From NCBI GenBank assembly GCA_030674875.1, contig JASXSU010000001.1, positions 882,001 to 946,000 on the forward strand: DNA of 64,000 nucleotides, written 5' to 3'. The position numbers were made by a program, and so were the translations under genes. Source of the DNA: Candidatus Endonucleibacter sp. (ex Gigantidas childressi). GTDB lineage: Bacteria; Pseudomonadota; Gammaproteobacteria; Pseudomonadales; Endozoicomonadaceae. The notes beneath the pieces were generated by a model. It ran no database searches and was not told the DNA's origin. It was given only the letters and a program-made list of their open reading frames with translations. Of this stretch, positions 48,007-58,478 are shown piece after piece (the stretch's first letter is position 1; every line of letters starts with the position of its first letter).

Positions 48007-49187
48007 ACATGCTCCTTATAACCATATTATTATATAGGTTGTTATTTATAATAAACTTCAGTATTTTTAATAATCTAAAGCAATTATTTATTTTTATCAG
48101 ATGGTAGTATTACTACACATTCCAAATAATACTGCAAGAATGATCGTATAGTTATTACTGACTGCTACCGACATCAAAGATTTCCCACTTATAAATGCAG
48201 TTATAATGTGCAGAAAATCATTGCTTACAGGAAATTAGACAGCAGATATACAAAAAAGTTTCCATAAGATTGCCACGCTACCTACACAATCGCCTAGATG
48301 TTCTAGACTACCAATACTGCTTAAACTACCAGAATAAGTGACACACGCCCCAATCAACAAAAAATAGATTAAAATATATAGCTTAAATATTTTCGCAAGC
48401 GCATCTTAACTAAAAATTGAGGTTCATCAATGCTATTTTTCAACACTACACCAATCTTCACTTTCCGCGGGAAAATAGCGTAGCAGACCTTATTATTCTT
48501 GTTAAACTCACATTGCCAAGAGCCGTATGGATTAACAAGATATAGTTTACAACCTATGCTTTAGCGATACTGGCGCGGCCCACTAACTCACAACCATTAT
48601 AAAACACAATAGTCTTACAGCCACTCTGGTAAGGTGTAAGCATGCTTTTGACAGACTTGCTCACATATTTTTTGTCTTGTTTTTAATTAGAATCTTTAAA
48701 AGAAGTTTCTATATATGAATCTGATATAGTTCAGTCAGAGTCGGCAGTTTGTAAGAGCTTTCCAAGATGTAGCCACATGATTTCTTGTGTGAGAGCTGTA
48801 ATCTACGAGTAACAGGATCTCAAACCCAGGTATTGTGAATACCTAGAACGTAATCAACATACGATGCAAAAATATAAACTACCTTAATCAAATTTAGCTG
48901 TTGCTAGGTACTCCTTAGCCACTGACATTATGGAAAGATAAGAATAACATAAAAATTCCATCCCTCACCTTTTCTGTAATGCTTTGCGGCAATATTTATG
49001 AGCAACATTATTAAATATGTCTGGAATCAAATACCACCACTCTAAATATTAATGCGTATTTTATGTATTTTTCTTTATTTGACAACTTTTTGTTTTATAT
49101 TATATTGTGGTTAGTTCTTGGTACTACTGTTGCGCCTGACTCGTAGTAAATATTCTTTTATATAAATACAGGTAATAGAGAGTTGTA
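48007..49187. other. Gene-free region with old IS30 debris
   Basis: 1.18 kb. At about 48420-48690 on the minus strand, KSVKSMLTPYQSGCKTIVFY, NGCELVGRASIAKA, then PYGSWQCEFNKNNKVCYAIF correspond to the IS30 DDE region (TxDNGxEFxxHxxIAxAL ... WERGLNENTNGLxRxYFP) in very eroded form. The rest shows nothing I can name; promoters of the flanking divergent genes must be near each end. Confidence 0.5.
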
Positions 49188-50189
49188 ATGAAGACATTAG
49201 AGTTCTTATTCAAAATCATTTCTGGTTGCATTATAAGTTTTGCTTTATGCTTTCAAACTTATGCATCTGGCCACCGCGCTTATCAAATACTAAACACTCA
49301 GGGAATGAGAGGCGATCAAAGGTGCAATACATTTATAACCAATGAAGATGATGATTTTAGATCAAAAATAGAAGAAATAAAGTATATCGAGAATGCATTT
49401 TATTTCTCATGCTCTATTCATGGAGACAATGATACACCTAATGCCGGCAAGGGTGATCATGTGATTTTAAAGGCAAGAGATAAAAATAAATATATCATTA
49501 TAACACGCTTTAACCCTAATATTTTTTCTAACGGATTAAGTGTAAATGATAAAATAAATATTCCAATTAGATCTGATCGTCACCTTTCCAACTGGTTTGC
49601 TGGTGTCAATCAAAGTCATACTCTTGCTTATACTTACACTGGTCTGGGTGATAGTGGAATGATTACTGATTCAATAACAAATGATTCCAAAACTTATCGT
49701 GGAACTGATGGCCATGGTGTAACAGTAAAAGTACGTATTCCTATGGGCCAGTGGTTTGCTTACAGTATTGAAATTGATTCAGCAGGCATAGTTAGAGATA
49801 GGCAGTTTTCTCCAGATATCTATAAATACATGCATAATATCCACAGGATTGACGCCATGTTTGCGCCCATTAAGAACTATCTTCGTGATAGCTATATTGA
49901 AGCTTTCGCACATAACCCCGTAGTGCATGCGATGCTTGTATTGCTTTTATTCAAAAACAGGCATACTGTATTTGCCGGAACAACAGGAGCAATAGTTGCG
50001 GCTGGTAAAGCGATGCAGGCTATATCTTCTGGGGGAGTATTTTTAGTAGGTGGCGCATACCATTCGGTAAATTATGTGTTTGAATCTCTCCCAGCGACCT
50101 CAGCGATGAATTTTATATATATATATAATTCAGGCATGACTACTGCAGCGATGAATTATTTATCAAGATTATTACCTGGCGGTAAGTAG
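49188..50189 (+). CDS. Secreted orphan protein (333 aa)
   Basis: Signal peptide MKTLEFLFKIISGCIISFAL then a cleavage-like YASG at about 27-30. The mature N-terminal ~200 residues are soluble with two conserved-looking Cys (QRCNTF and YFSCSIHG) that could form a disulfide. The C-terminal ~90 residues hold two or three hydrophobic stretches (VHAMLVLLLF; FAGTTGAIVAAGKAMQ; GGVFLVGGAYHSVNYVF), so it may be membrane-inserting. GAGAG lies before the ATG. No family recognised; AT-rich like the other exported orphans. Confidence 0.7.
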   Translation: MKTLEFLFKIISGCIISFALCFQTYASGHRAYQILNTQGMRGDQRCNTFITNEDDDFRSKIEEIKYIENAFYFSCSIHGDNDTPNAGKGDHVILKARDKNKYIIITRFNPNIFSNGLSVNDKINIPIRSDRHLSNWFAGVNQSHTLAYTYTGLGDSGMITDSITNDSKTYRGTDGHGVTVKVRIPMGQWFAYSIEIDSAGIVRDRQFSPDIYKYMHNIHRIDAMFAPIKNYLRDSYIEAFAHNPVVHAMLVLLLFKNRHTVFAGTTGAIVAAGKAMQAISSGGVFLVGGAYHSVNYVFESLPATSAMNFIYIYNSGMTTAAMNYLSRLLPGGK

Positions 50190-50320
50190 AGGCATTGAGC
50201 TACTACAGTGATTAAACTAAAATAGGTATTTAGTGTGAATTATTTTGTGTTGCTATCAGTGTTTAGACACTGTGTGAGTTAGCTAAATACTCGCAAGAAT
50301 CGACACACTTGATAATGCTA

Positions 50321-50444
50321 TACCCAAATAATTTAGAGTTGCTACGCGGCGACAAGTGATCGAAGCCAAAGAAGCTTAAGAGTGCTAAGTGACTTTGGTG
50401 AAAGAACACTAACAACCAAGTAGCAGCTTCAAAGAAGACGGGTA
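50321..50444. repeat. Palindromic element, tandem array member 1
   Basis: TACCCAAATAATTTAGAG to AAGAAGACGGGTA, 124 bases, TA before and after. Diverged from the main group. Confidence 0.85.
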
Positions 50445-50446
50445 TA

Positions 50447-50569
50447 TACCCATTACCCTTGAAGATGGGTGGGTGTTGACTGCCTCGCTCAACAACAGTC
50501 TCCTACTCTTCCTCGGCTCATAGGCTCCGCTTGTTTGCCTCCTACCCCCACCTTCAATGATATTGAGTA
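50447..50569. repeat. Palindromic element, tandem array member 2
   Basis: TACCCATTACCCTTGAAG to CAATGATATTGAGTA. Shares a single TA with the member before and with the one after. Confidence 0.85.
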
Positions 50570-50571
50570 TA

Positions 50572-50693
50572 TAACCCACTACCCTGAAGATAAGGGGGGG
50601 GGTGACGGATATCACTCCCTATAATAACCTACTATTTGTTGGTATCATGTTCGCTCGTTTGTCGCCTACCCACACCACCATTAGTAACTAATA
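50572..50693. repeat. Palindromic element, tandem array member 3
   Basis: TAACCCACTACCCTGAAG to CCATTAGTAACTAATA. Right end eroded. Opposite relative orientation to some copies by its core. Confidence 0.75.
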
Positions 50694-50694
50694 C

Positions 50695-51235
50695 ACCTCA
50701 AATTCCATCAGTTTAACCATCAGATCAAGATTCGTCATATGTGTAGACTCCAACTCAAAGCCCCAACTTTTTAGATTCTCAAACAGGGTTTTAATACTCC
50801 AGAGCGGACCATAGCCATCTATCATGCTGCCTATCTTTTCCGTTACCACAACGATCAAATATTCTTTCAGAGTTAGACGGGCAGCAATATAGAGTGATAC
50901 TCCAGATACTCTCTTTTTGCTAGTCTAATTGAGACGAGCGCCTCGGCATAGCTAACCAATGGTAATATTTTTGCCTTTATTTTCCACCACATTGTTGCTT
51001 TAAACCCGGATTCTGCATGACCGTTTGTTTTAGTCTAGCCAGTTAAACCATTCTTAGCCTATACATTCAAGATCTGCCAGAAATCAATACGTTTTATCGG
51101 AATGATATTTAGTACAAGATCCATTATCTCTATGAGACCTCAGTATAACCAACGACTTTGGTCACGGTAATTGAACTTTCCAAGTTTTGTCAGCCATTAC
51201 GAAGTTTTCTAAGCCGTTGAACATTAAACCATTTG
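50695..51235 (-). mobile_element. IS4-family remnant, eroded
   Basis: At 50700-50810 the minus strand reads IDGYGPLWSIKTLFENLKSW then GFELESTHMTNLDLMVKLM, the IS4 C-terminal region with its catalytic Glu motif altered (IET to IKT). At 50980-51200 the DNA aligns with the IS4 remnant of unit A (ACATTGTTGCTTT, ATTCTGCA, GATCTGCCAGAA, ATTTAGTACA). Frameshifted throughout. Confidence 0.7.
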
Positions 51236-51260
51236 TTTTATACACTGATTTTTAACGTAC

Positions 51261-51956
51261 CTATCCGGTATAACATGGTTTTGACACACCATAGAGCACC
51301 AAAAACTTAGTACCTTTACGAATGTTCGCAGCAATAGCGGCCAGCCCATAAATTGTCGCATTTTCGGCAAGGCCCATGAACCGGGTTCTGGCAAGTCCGC
51401 AGTGTCTTTTATAGGTGGCAAAAGGACGCTCACCACCCGCCCGTGTTACGGCTACTTCTTTGTTACGAGCTCTATCTTCTTTCGATAGAGGCTTTCCTCT
51501 GTAGACCTTACGTTGAATTTGATCTTTAATACCTAGCTGCCCTAATTTCTTTCGGGTCTGCTCAGACCTGTAAGCGGAATCAGCATACAGTGCCGTTTCA
51601 TCCCCAAGTAGCAGGGTATCACGTTCCTGAGAATCATGAACATTACCAGGCGTTACGCTTTGCCTATGAATAAAGCCATCTTCATTGACACCAGTATGAA
51701 GGGAAAAGCCATAGGTGCTTTTTTTGTTACCACGACTGTCATTCTTAACGTGCCATCCCGCTTTAGGATCTTTTGTCGGTTTTCCGCTTTTTTCGTGGCC
51801 CAAACCTGATCGCGCTGCCTCTATCGGTGTAGCATCAATGATATTAATGCGACCTTCGCTCATTATGATGTTTTTGGCTTCACGCTGACGATTAATCTCT
51901 TCCAATAATTGATCCCACAGACGATGTTCGACAAGTCGTGTTCGAAAGCGCCCCAA
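51261..51956 (-). mobile_element. IS5-family transposase, 5' truncated
   Basis: 231 residues beginning in GRFRTRLVEHRLWDQLLEEI; the upstream ~70-100 residues and left end are missing. DDE residues are visible as IIDATPIEA, ALYADSAYRSEQ and GGERPFATYKRHCGL. The best preserved transposase frame in the window (no internal stop). The truncation point adjoins spacer before a palindromic element at 52024. Confidence 0.88.
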
Positions 51957-52023
51957 GGTGGCGGCTTAAGGAACTGCTCCACCAAGTTCAAGGTGACAAA
52001 ATTTACAAAACAGAAGATCTCTA

Positions 52024-52132
52024 TACCCAAAGCATTTCAAATTGCTACTAGGCAGCAAGTAAGCGAAGCCCCGTGAGCCTACGAGCAGTAGTTGATCGGG
52101 GTGAGCGAACGCAGCCAACAACGTAGCAACTT
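52024..52132. mobile_element. Palindromic element, copy 8 (right end lost)
   Basis: TACCCAAAGCATTTCAAATT ... CAACAACGTAGCAACTT then unrelated sequence; the last ~15 bases of the element are missing. Confidence 0.85.
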
Positions 52133-52420
52133 CTCAATCTCTGACTATTTCAGCAGCGCTTTTGTATCATCCAGACTACAAAGAATTGGATGATTTAGGT
52201 CGCTGGCTTAAACGAAGAGTTTGGGCTGTATTGTGAAGGATTCTTGCATGCCTATATTTTACCAGAATATAATCGTCCTTGCTGAGTTATGCTGAGGTCT
52301 CAATAAATCTTATACCTTCTTTTGTAAAAGATCCTTGGACGAACAATACAGCTGCATATATTGTTCATACAAAGGTCTCACACAAGTCTATATCGTCTAA
52401 AACAGTTAGCAATTACTACC

Positions 52421-53182
52421 ATGTCACGAGAATTATTATTTACTTTCACTTTATCTATACTAGCTCACATAGCTTCTATCGTTTATTTCACTCAACAAGA
52501 AAGTTCAACCACGGCAATAAATACTGGTAGTATTCAAGTACCCGTTAATCTGACCATTTCAACTGTTTCTGACTTGACAAGATTACCTCAGCAGCAAATA
52601 GATCCTGAGTCTTTACCGCAATATCTATTAGGAAAATCAGCTAAAAAACCACATCAAAAACCTTATATCAATACTGGGCTCGCTGCAAAACAATCTAAAT
52701 CGAATCATAAAGAACAAGCCAAAAACGAAAAAAAAACCAGGGAAAAAACATTAGCGCCCCAGTATGGTTCGGCTGTAGAAGAACCCATACAAAAAAAAAC
52801 GATGCAACCTCAGCCTAAGCATACTCAAATAGTTCACGGCTCCTCAAAAAAACACCTAACAGATGTTTTTAGCCCTGATTTCATGCTAACCACTTCTCCG
52901 AGTATTGTAAGAAAAACTCAACCGAAGTACCCATGGTATTGTAAGCATAGGCACATTGAAGGAACTGCTCATTTAAAAATAGAAATTGACGAAACAGGAA
53001 AAACAATCAGCGTAACCATCCTGAAATCATCAGGTTTTTGGCAACTAGATAGGTCCGCTATAACCGCTGTAAAACAATGGATATTTAAGCCAGCACAACA
53101 GCATAATACATGTGTCAGATCAACGGTACATCTACCCGTATCATTCCAGATTAAGCAGATATCAGAGCTAGGATCAACATAA
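52421..53182 (+). CDS. TonB-family energy transducer
   Basis: Inner-membrane anchored periplasmic protein that transmits proton-motive force to outer-membrane receptors. From the ATG at 52421 (MSRELLFTFTLSILAHIASI) the N-terminal segment at about 5-24 is a membrane anchor. A Lys/Gln/Pro-rich linker (about 70-160) follows, then a TonB C-terminal domain (about 165-250) with YPWYCKHRHIEGTAHLKIEI, ILKSSGFWQLDRSAITAVKQ and WIFKPA. The frame opens 20 codons earlier (52361), but those residues are not typical. No exbB/exbD nearby. Confidence 0.85.
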   Translation: MSRELLFTFTLSILAHIASIVYFTQQESSTTAINTGSIQVPVNLTISTVSDLTRLPQQQIDPESLPQYLLGKSAKKPHQKPYINTGLAAKQSKSNHKEQAKNEKKTREKTLAPQYGSAVEEPIQKKTMQPQPKHTQIVHGSSKKHLTDVFSPDFMLTTSPSIVRKTQPKYPWYCKHRHIEGTAHLKIEIDETGKTISVTILKSSGFWQLDRSAITAVKQWIFKPAQQHNTCVRSTVHLPVSFQIKQISELGST

Positions 53183-53410
53183 AAGTTTATACTCATTATC
53201 TTTGATTGTGTTGATAGCATACAACATCATGGAACATAGGTTCCGTGAGCACTTATGGTTGCAAGTGAAATCAACAACATTACACCTTCAAGCTGGAATG
53301 GGTAGACATTACCTTTAAATAAGGTACACTGGAATAGTGCTCTCAGTAATAGGATGCGCAAAAGGAGTTTTACGATCCATTTTATCAAGCATGGGTGTAA
53401 GGAGGGTTCC

Positions 53411-53872
53411 ATGAGCCATAACAAATATAAGAACCTACAGGACCTTGTAGACAGTTATATCCAATCTGGCTTATCCGCTCGGGAGTATGTGGAGTGTTGT
53501 GTGGATGCTGGAGATATAAGTGCTTCAGAGGCTCTGAAATTATTGTCAGTTCTCAGAGATGCTCAATCCGTCACATTCAAACTGGCAGAAATAAATAACG
53601 ATGCATTCCCTGGGTTGAAAATGACATTAATGCGAAAAAGCGACAATGGCGCAATAGTTGGCTCTCCGCTGTTCAAAATTTCTATTGATGAGAGCCTTAA
53701 CCACGACAGAGAGGAAGTCATTGATATACTACAGAAATTTGCCAAGGACCTAGCTGTTCTTGCTACACGAGACGAACTTCCAGAAGCGGAAGCTGTGGAT
53801 GCGCTGGACGAATCTCCAGAAGATTGGTTAAACCATCCTAACATTATGCCTCCTAGTAACACTCGTCACTAG
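53411..53872 (+). CDS. Small acidic orphan protein (153 aa)
   Basis: MSHNKYKNLQDLVDSYIQSG... with a strong AAGGAGG ribosome site 6 bases before the ATG at 53411; the frame opens earlier (53354) but without a site. Helical N-terminal half (SEALKLLSVLRDAQSVTFKL), acidic C-terminus (EAEAVDALDESPEDWLNHP). Cytoplasmic. A partial palindromic element (CATTACACCTTCAAGCTGG) lies upstream at about 53200-53310. No family recognised. Confidence 0.7.
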   Translation: MSHNKYKNLQDLVDSYIQSGLSAREYVECCVDAGDISASEALKLLSVLRDAQSVTFKLAEINNDAFPGLKMTLMRKSDNGAIVGSPLFKISIDESLNHDREEVIDILQKFAKDLAVLATRDELPEAEAVDALDESPEDWLNHPNIMPPSNTRH

Positions 53873-54096
53873 CGTCTTATTTTAGATGAGTTTAAATACA
53901 TGGATGCAGCTCCCAAAAGGATAGATAACGCTTAGGATCGCTACTTGCATCTCGGGCGGCGCATACAAAAGAAGCACTCTGCTTCTGTCGCCCAAGATCC
54001 GTATGCTATCAGTTCATAGCTAGACTCCCGTGATACTTACCAATAAGAGAAAAGGGGAGATCAGCACATAGATGACCCTCCCCTTCTACCACCATA

Positions 54097-54525
54097 CTAA
54101 CCAACTTCAGAAGCAATGCACTCTTTTCTATCTTTCCCTGTACGCTTTAGATAGCGAGAAAAATCCGAAGGAACTCTGCCTGTGGTGGCACCCTCCCAGT
54201 TGACAAGCTGACCGCCTTCAGTTTCATAACTAAATATAAACCTCTGGCGTGGCTTATGTCTACGCGTAGGTGTATTGCTTACGAGAGACTCGAAGTCCTC
54301 CAACTTTACACCTATATCTTTCATTTGGCTCATAATAGCTTCTATAGCATCACGCTTACGGTGACGCTCCTCTTCCGCCTCCATCTGGATTAGTAATTTT
54401 TCCTCGTAAATGCTTTCGATTCTATTCATTACACGCTGTAAGTCCTCTACATGCATATCCTGAAACAACTTTCGTAGCTGAACCTTGGATTTGAGAACAT
54501 CAATAGCTTCATCAAAAATATTCAT
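54097..54525 (-). CDS. H-NS-like nucleoid protein
   Basis: 142 residues. Residues 1-75 form a coiled-coil oligomerisation part (LQRVMNRIESIYEEKLLIQM, EAEEERHRKRDAIEAIM). A linker RRHKPRQR leads to a short C-terminal domain FSYETEGGQLVNWEGATTGR, VPSDFSRYLKRTGKDRKECI, which matches the DNA-binding layout of H-NS relatives (W..G.GR.P). Such proteins silence AT-rich horizontally acquired DNA, fitting the AT-rich surroundings. The start has a weak site. The exact subfamily is uncertain. Confidence 0.7.
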   Translation of the reverse strand: MNIFDEAIDVLKSKVQLRKLFQDMHVEDLQRVMNRIESIYEEKLLIQMEAEEERHRKRDAIEAIMSQMKDIGVKLEDFESLVSNTPTRRHKPRQRFIFSYETEGGQLVNWEGATTGRVPSDFSRYLKRTGKDRKECIASEVG

Positions 54526-56159
54526 TCTTCATTAACCGGCTGATAAATAAAATAGAGGCGCAATATTTTAAAATAATAATCTACCAGTGCCTACGTCATC
54601 TGTAAACAAATATTAACGAATAATGTATTAATTATTTTTAATCGCTCCATATCCGACATACCTAACGCATCTGATTATATCTACACCCAAGCTTATTCAA
54701 GATGCAGGTTTGCACATCCCAATAGTATCTTTTAGTGCTGGTAAATTTTCATCCAGACAATTATTTGTTTTTTTATCGACATTCCTCAGCATTTTCCAGG
54801 GATTTACTTCCCTGTATATCCACTTATGATCACCCATAGTCGTTCGCAAGATTTCATACTTGAGCGCAAGGAAAAGGCTAGCGTAGTTTTGTTTTTAAGT
54901 TCGCAGATATCTCGCCCAACGCCCTTGAGTTCTTGCCTACACCACGAAGAACCATATTAATGACATCTATTGACGAATAAATACTCAGAACCTTTTGGGA
55001 GGTCAGACAATAGCTAAACAATTAACGATCCTTAATTTATAACAAAGTTCTGGCAAACTGCCCAATATAGCTCCTATGATGTTCACCTGAGTGCACATTC
55101 TCGTTGCTTTGAGATATTATCAGCCCCTTTTGAAGATCCATCTTTGAGGGTTATTTGGGTTGCTTAAGCTGAACAAAATCCATAAAAACAGCACCACATC
55201 CTCTAATAACCAGGATTTCAAAACTTCCTGTATTCCTCAAAATAAACTCCTTTATCGGAATATAACTTGCGCGATACTCTCTTCTATTTTTTGTAGGTGA
55301 TGTTTGTAGGTGAAGCCATTTATTTAGGCATTACACAGGGCAATTAACGTCTCAACGCTCGGAAATGCTACCAATATCCTGATGAATATAAGCATATACC
55401 TACTCCCACTGGAGGTATTACTAGGCTGCCAACGAACGAAGCTCTATGAGACTGCAAACAGTAGATAGTTGCGATGTGTTAGAGCAATAAAAAACCTCAC
55501 ATATTTAATGTGGCCCTCTAGGCATCAAACTACTGACTGCTTAAGCGCATTGGGTGCTAGTCCACCCCACTAAAATAACCTTTCCTGCCTTTAGGGGCAT
55601 AAATTTAAGCGCATTTTTCTTCCTCCACCAATAAATATAAAGGCCATAGCTACAACGGCTACACCGACAAAGCACTTAGCCACCGTTAAACTGTCATCGA
55701 TACTCCGCCTGACAGTAAAAGTAACTTCAAACCTCCACATATTCGTAAAGGTCAAATACGCATTACCGGCATGCATAATCATAATTTCTTCTTGTGCTCT
55801 ACAGTCATAAGCACAAAAAACATACATAAATTTATGATAATGAAGTGTCATTAGGATTTATATCCAAAATGATCGATGTCACCATAAATTAGTTTATTTG
55901 GCAGAAAGAGAGATCACTAGATGTTGTGTATACGGTGATTTACACTGACTGTATATGATAATTCAGCTTCTCCATGGAAAGAAAAGATAAATAGAGCATC
56001 CTATCTATCGGTAGGCATAAATATCAAAGGCCAGAAATAGCTTCTAAGGATCTGCATACCCAAAAAGAAAGACTCAAAACTTTGATTAAACATGCCGCCA
56101 GCTTGACTAGACTCTGCGACCACCCTCAAGCTACTCATAAAGTTATCTACGCCAAAGCC

Positions 56160-56293
56160 ACTTATAACAGATACCATTGAAGGCAACGGTTAGGCGACAA
56201 ACGAGCTGAACCCTCATGACCCTACGAGCAATAGGTGGTTGGGTTAGAAGAGAGCAATCAACAACAACCACTCCTTTTAAGCGTAATGGGTAT
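56160..56293. repeat. Diverged palindromic element
   Basis: ATACCATTGAAGGCAACGG ... CATGACCCTACGAGCAATAGG ... TTAAGCGTAATGGGTATA. The left TACCC is reduced to ATACCA; core and right end preserved. Confidence 0.7.
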
Positions 56294-57179
56294 AAGAATT
56301 TTTTAACGGCTTGACTTACTACGACTTTAGACTTATTTTTAACTAGTCAATCAAAAAAACTTCAATGCACATTCAGCTCCCAGTACAAAATATCTACATG
56401 GCCCGTGAGCTAGTATTTTTTATTATTAGCGAACAACTATTACTATAGGTTTGCACAGTCATGGCGCTTATCAACATCTACGAGACTAAGACTGAGTTTA
56501 TTCTTCTTCGCCGCCTACAACATGCTTCTTTACAGGAGATGCCAGCGCCCTTGATTTTTATTTATCAAACGATATATCTGCTATTTCGAAAGTTTTGTCA
56601 CCATGGCTAGTAAAGATGTTACCGAAGCCTTCACCTCGACACAGCTTATAACACGACTGGTCGTGCACCACCTACTAGATAAATTATTAGCAGTAAAAAA
56701 TAGTCAACTTGAAGCCAAAAAAATAATAATGCGCGTCTATCTCATTAATCATATTGGTGCCACAATATAAGGTGCCCCAATCAGGTTAGAGCAGTAATAA
56801 CAAAAATAAAAAATAGACAAAAGACCATAACACTGGGTAGCATGTTAATAGTGATAGCTACAGAAACAAAAAAAACACCTACAGCCTCCTCCTTCATAGA
56901 GCTTTAGGTGAATATGGCTTCATTCATAGCAAAAGAATTTCTCAGTATCGTTACACCTTTCTGTGGAGAAATGAAACAACACGGTACGCAAATTCCTCTT
57001 ACATCATCGTCAAACCCGCAAGAAATGAACCAAGTACGGTATTAAAGGTCAAGTCAACATGCAGCCACAAACGGAACTCTATATCGAAAGAAGAGCTAAC
57101 TCGTAACAAATAAATAGCCGTAGCACGGACGAGTGATGAGATTACCTTTACCACCTATAAAATACATTATTGGATTGCC

Positions 57180-57735
57180 AGAACTAAACTCATTGACCTT
57201 GCCAAAAAGTACGACGATTTACGAGCTAGCCGCTAATATTCTTAAAGACGCTAATTTTTTGGTTCTTAGTATCAATCACCCTCGGTGAGCTGTTGATACT
57301 TCATAGGTTTTTACTTCGTGACTGGAGCAAAAAACTAGGGGTATCGCAGTTCATAGTTTTTATTAAACTGGGTGTCGTACTTAGTATATGAATTCAGCCA
57401 GCATAATAGATGACTATGGTAAACGCTGGAGTATTGAAACCATGTTTGGCAATCTAAAAAGTCTGGGCTTTGATTTGGAGTCCACACATATGACGTACCT
57501 TGGCCGAATGGATAAACTGATGGGCTAGTTGTGTGGTGCCTAGTAGTACGGCACTGGTGTCATGGGAATGCCAATCAATTGCCGCCGAACAAGCATTACC
57601 GTCCAGCCAAGAGTATGTTTCGATTAGGCTTGGATAAGCTTAGATGAATACTCAAAAACAGCTATGCAAAAAATCATCAAATCACTTTTTTAGATCTGCT
57701 AAATGTTTTGCCCCGTACACAGGTCTAAGCACTAA
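57180..57735 (+). mobile_element. IS4-family C-terminal remnant
   Basis: NFLVLSINHP, then after stops DDYGKRWSIETMFGNLKSLG, FDLESTHMTYLGRMDKLMG, then in another frame VVWCLVVRHWCHGNANQLPP and SMFRLGLDKLR. The catalytic Glu motif (RWSIET) is intact but the frame is broken. Same family as 20346-20904 and 50695-51235. Confidence 0.8.
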
Positions 57736-58207
57736 CAATAGTGCATAAAACCGATAATTTGGTGTTCAATGTTCTAGCAAACATAATAATGGCTGAAAAA
57801 TGAGCATCGCTCAATGATGAAGAGCAGAGTCTTTAGTTGTACTAAAACACCCTCTCATTAAAAACCAATATTTCATAGGACCTGCACTTTTCTCCAGCGT
57901 AAATGCTATATTAACTGAAACTTTACTTGCGTACTCTCAAAAACATTTATTTCATACAGCTAGTATCCACTTTGCGTCAAGGTAGACTGTTTTTATGATA
58001 AGATTACTCACCGCTTAAGCCTTATGAGAATAGCATGTCAGCGCTGGAAAGATAATTTAACTAAAGTAGTGATTGTAACCAGCTATCCTAATCACTAAGA
58101 ATTATACCCATAGCCTTTGAAGGTGTTAGGTTGTTGACTACTCTCCTTCACCTAAATATTTACTGGCAACTGATATAAACACTCCAAAATTATTTAATTT
58201 TATATAG

Positions 58208-58348
58208 TGAGACCTTTGCACGAGCCGCAATTTTGTTAGTCGGTGAGGAAAACACGCACTAAAATAGATGATTTATGCTTGTAAATTATCGATTTAGTGC
58301 GTTTTTAAAGCAGCCAGCTCGCAAAAGAGCAATCGTGCAAAGGTCTCA
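58208..58348. mobile_element. IS5/IS1031-type MITE with TAG target duplication
   Basis: 141 bases bounded by perfect 16-base inverted repeats TGAGACCTTTGCACGA / TCGTGCAAAGGTCTCA and flanked by TAG on both sides (58205-58207 and 58349-58351). GAGACCTTTGCA ends and a 3-base TNA duplication are typical of IS5-family IS1031-group elements. Internally a second inverted repeat (CGCACTAAA / TTTAGTGCG). No coding capacity. Unrelated to the TA-duplicating family. Confidence 0.88.
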
Positions 58349-58478
58349 TAGTGTAGTTTAGTCAGAACTATCTTCTTGCCAGACTTACTAGGTAGTCAAT
58401 TGATTTCTGGAAGAGCGCTACACCCTACAGGTAGCTAACTTTCAACCCCCCTACCAACTATAATGATTATTATGAATT

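Larger units (their letters stand above)
54526..58478. other. Gene-poor 4-kb region of decayed DNA
   Basis: No gene I can support. Debris includes a minus-strand frame at about 54700-55000 (LGEISANLKTKL, FLALKYEILRTTMGDHKWIY, REVNPWKMLRN) that was once coding but is unknown to me, an 86-codon frame at 55591-55851 with one membrane segment (VAKCFVGVAVVAMAFIFIGG) that may be real, palindromic remnants at about 55390-55490 and 58105-58190, and the elements listed separately. Confidence 0.5.
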
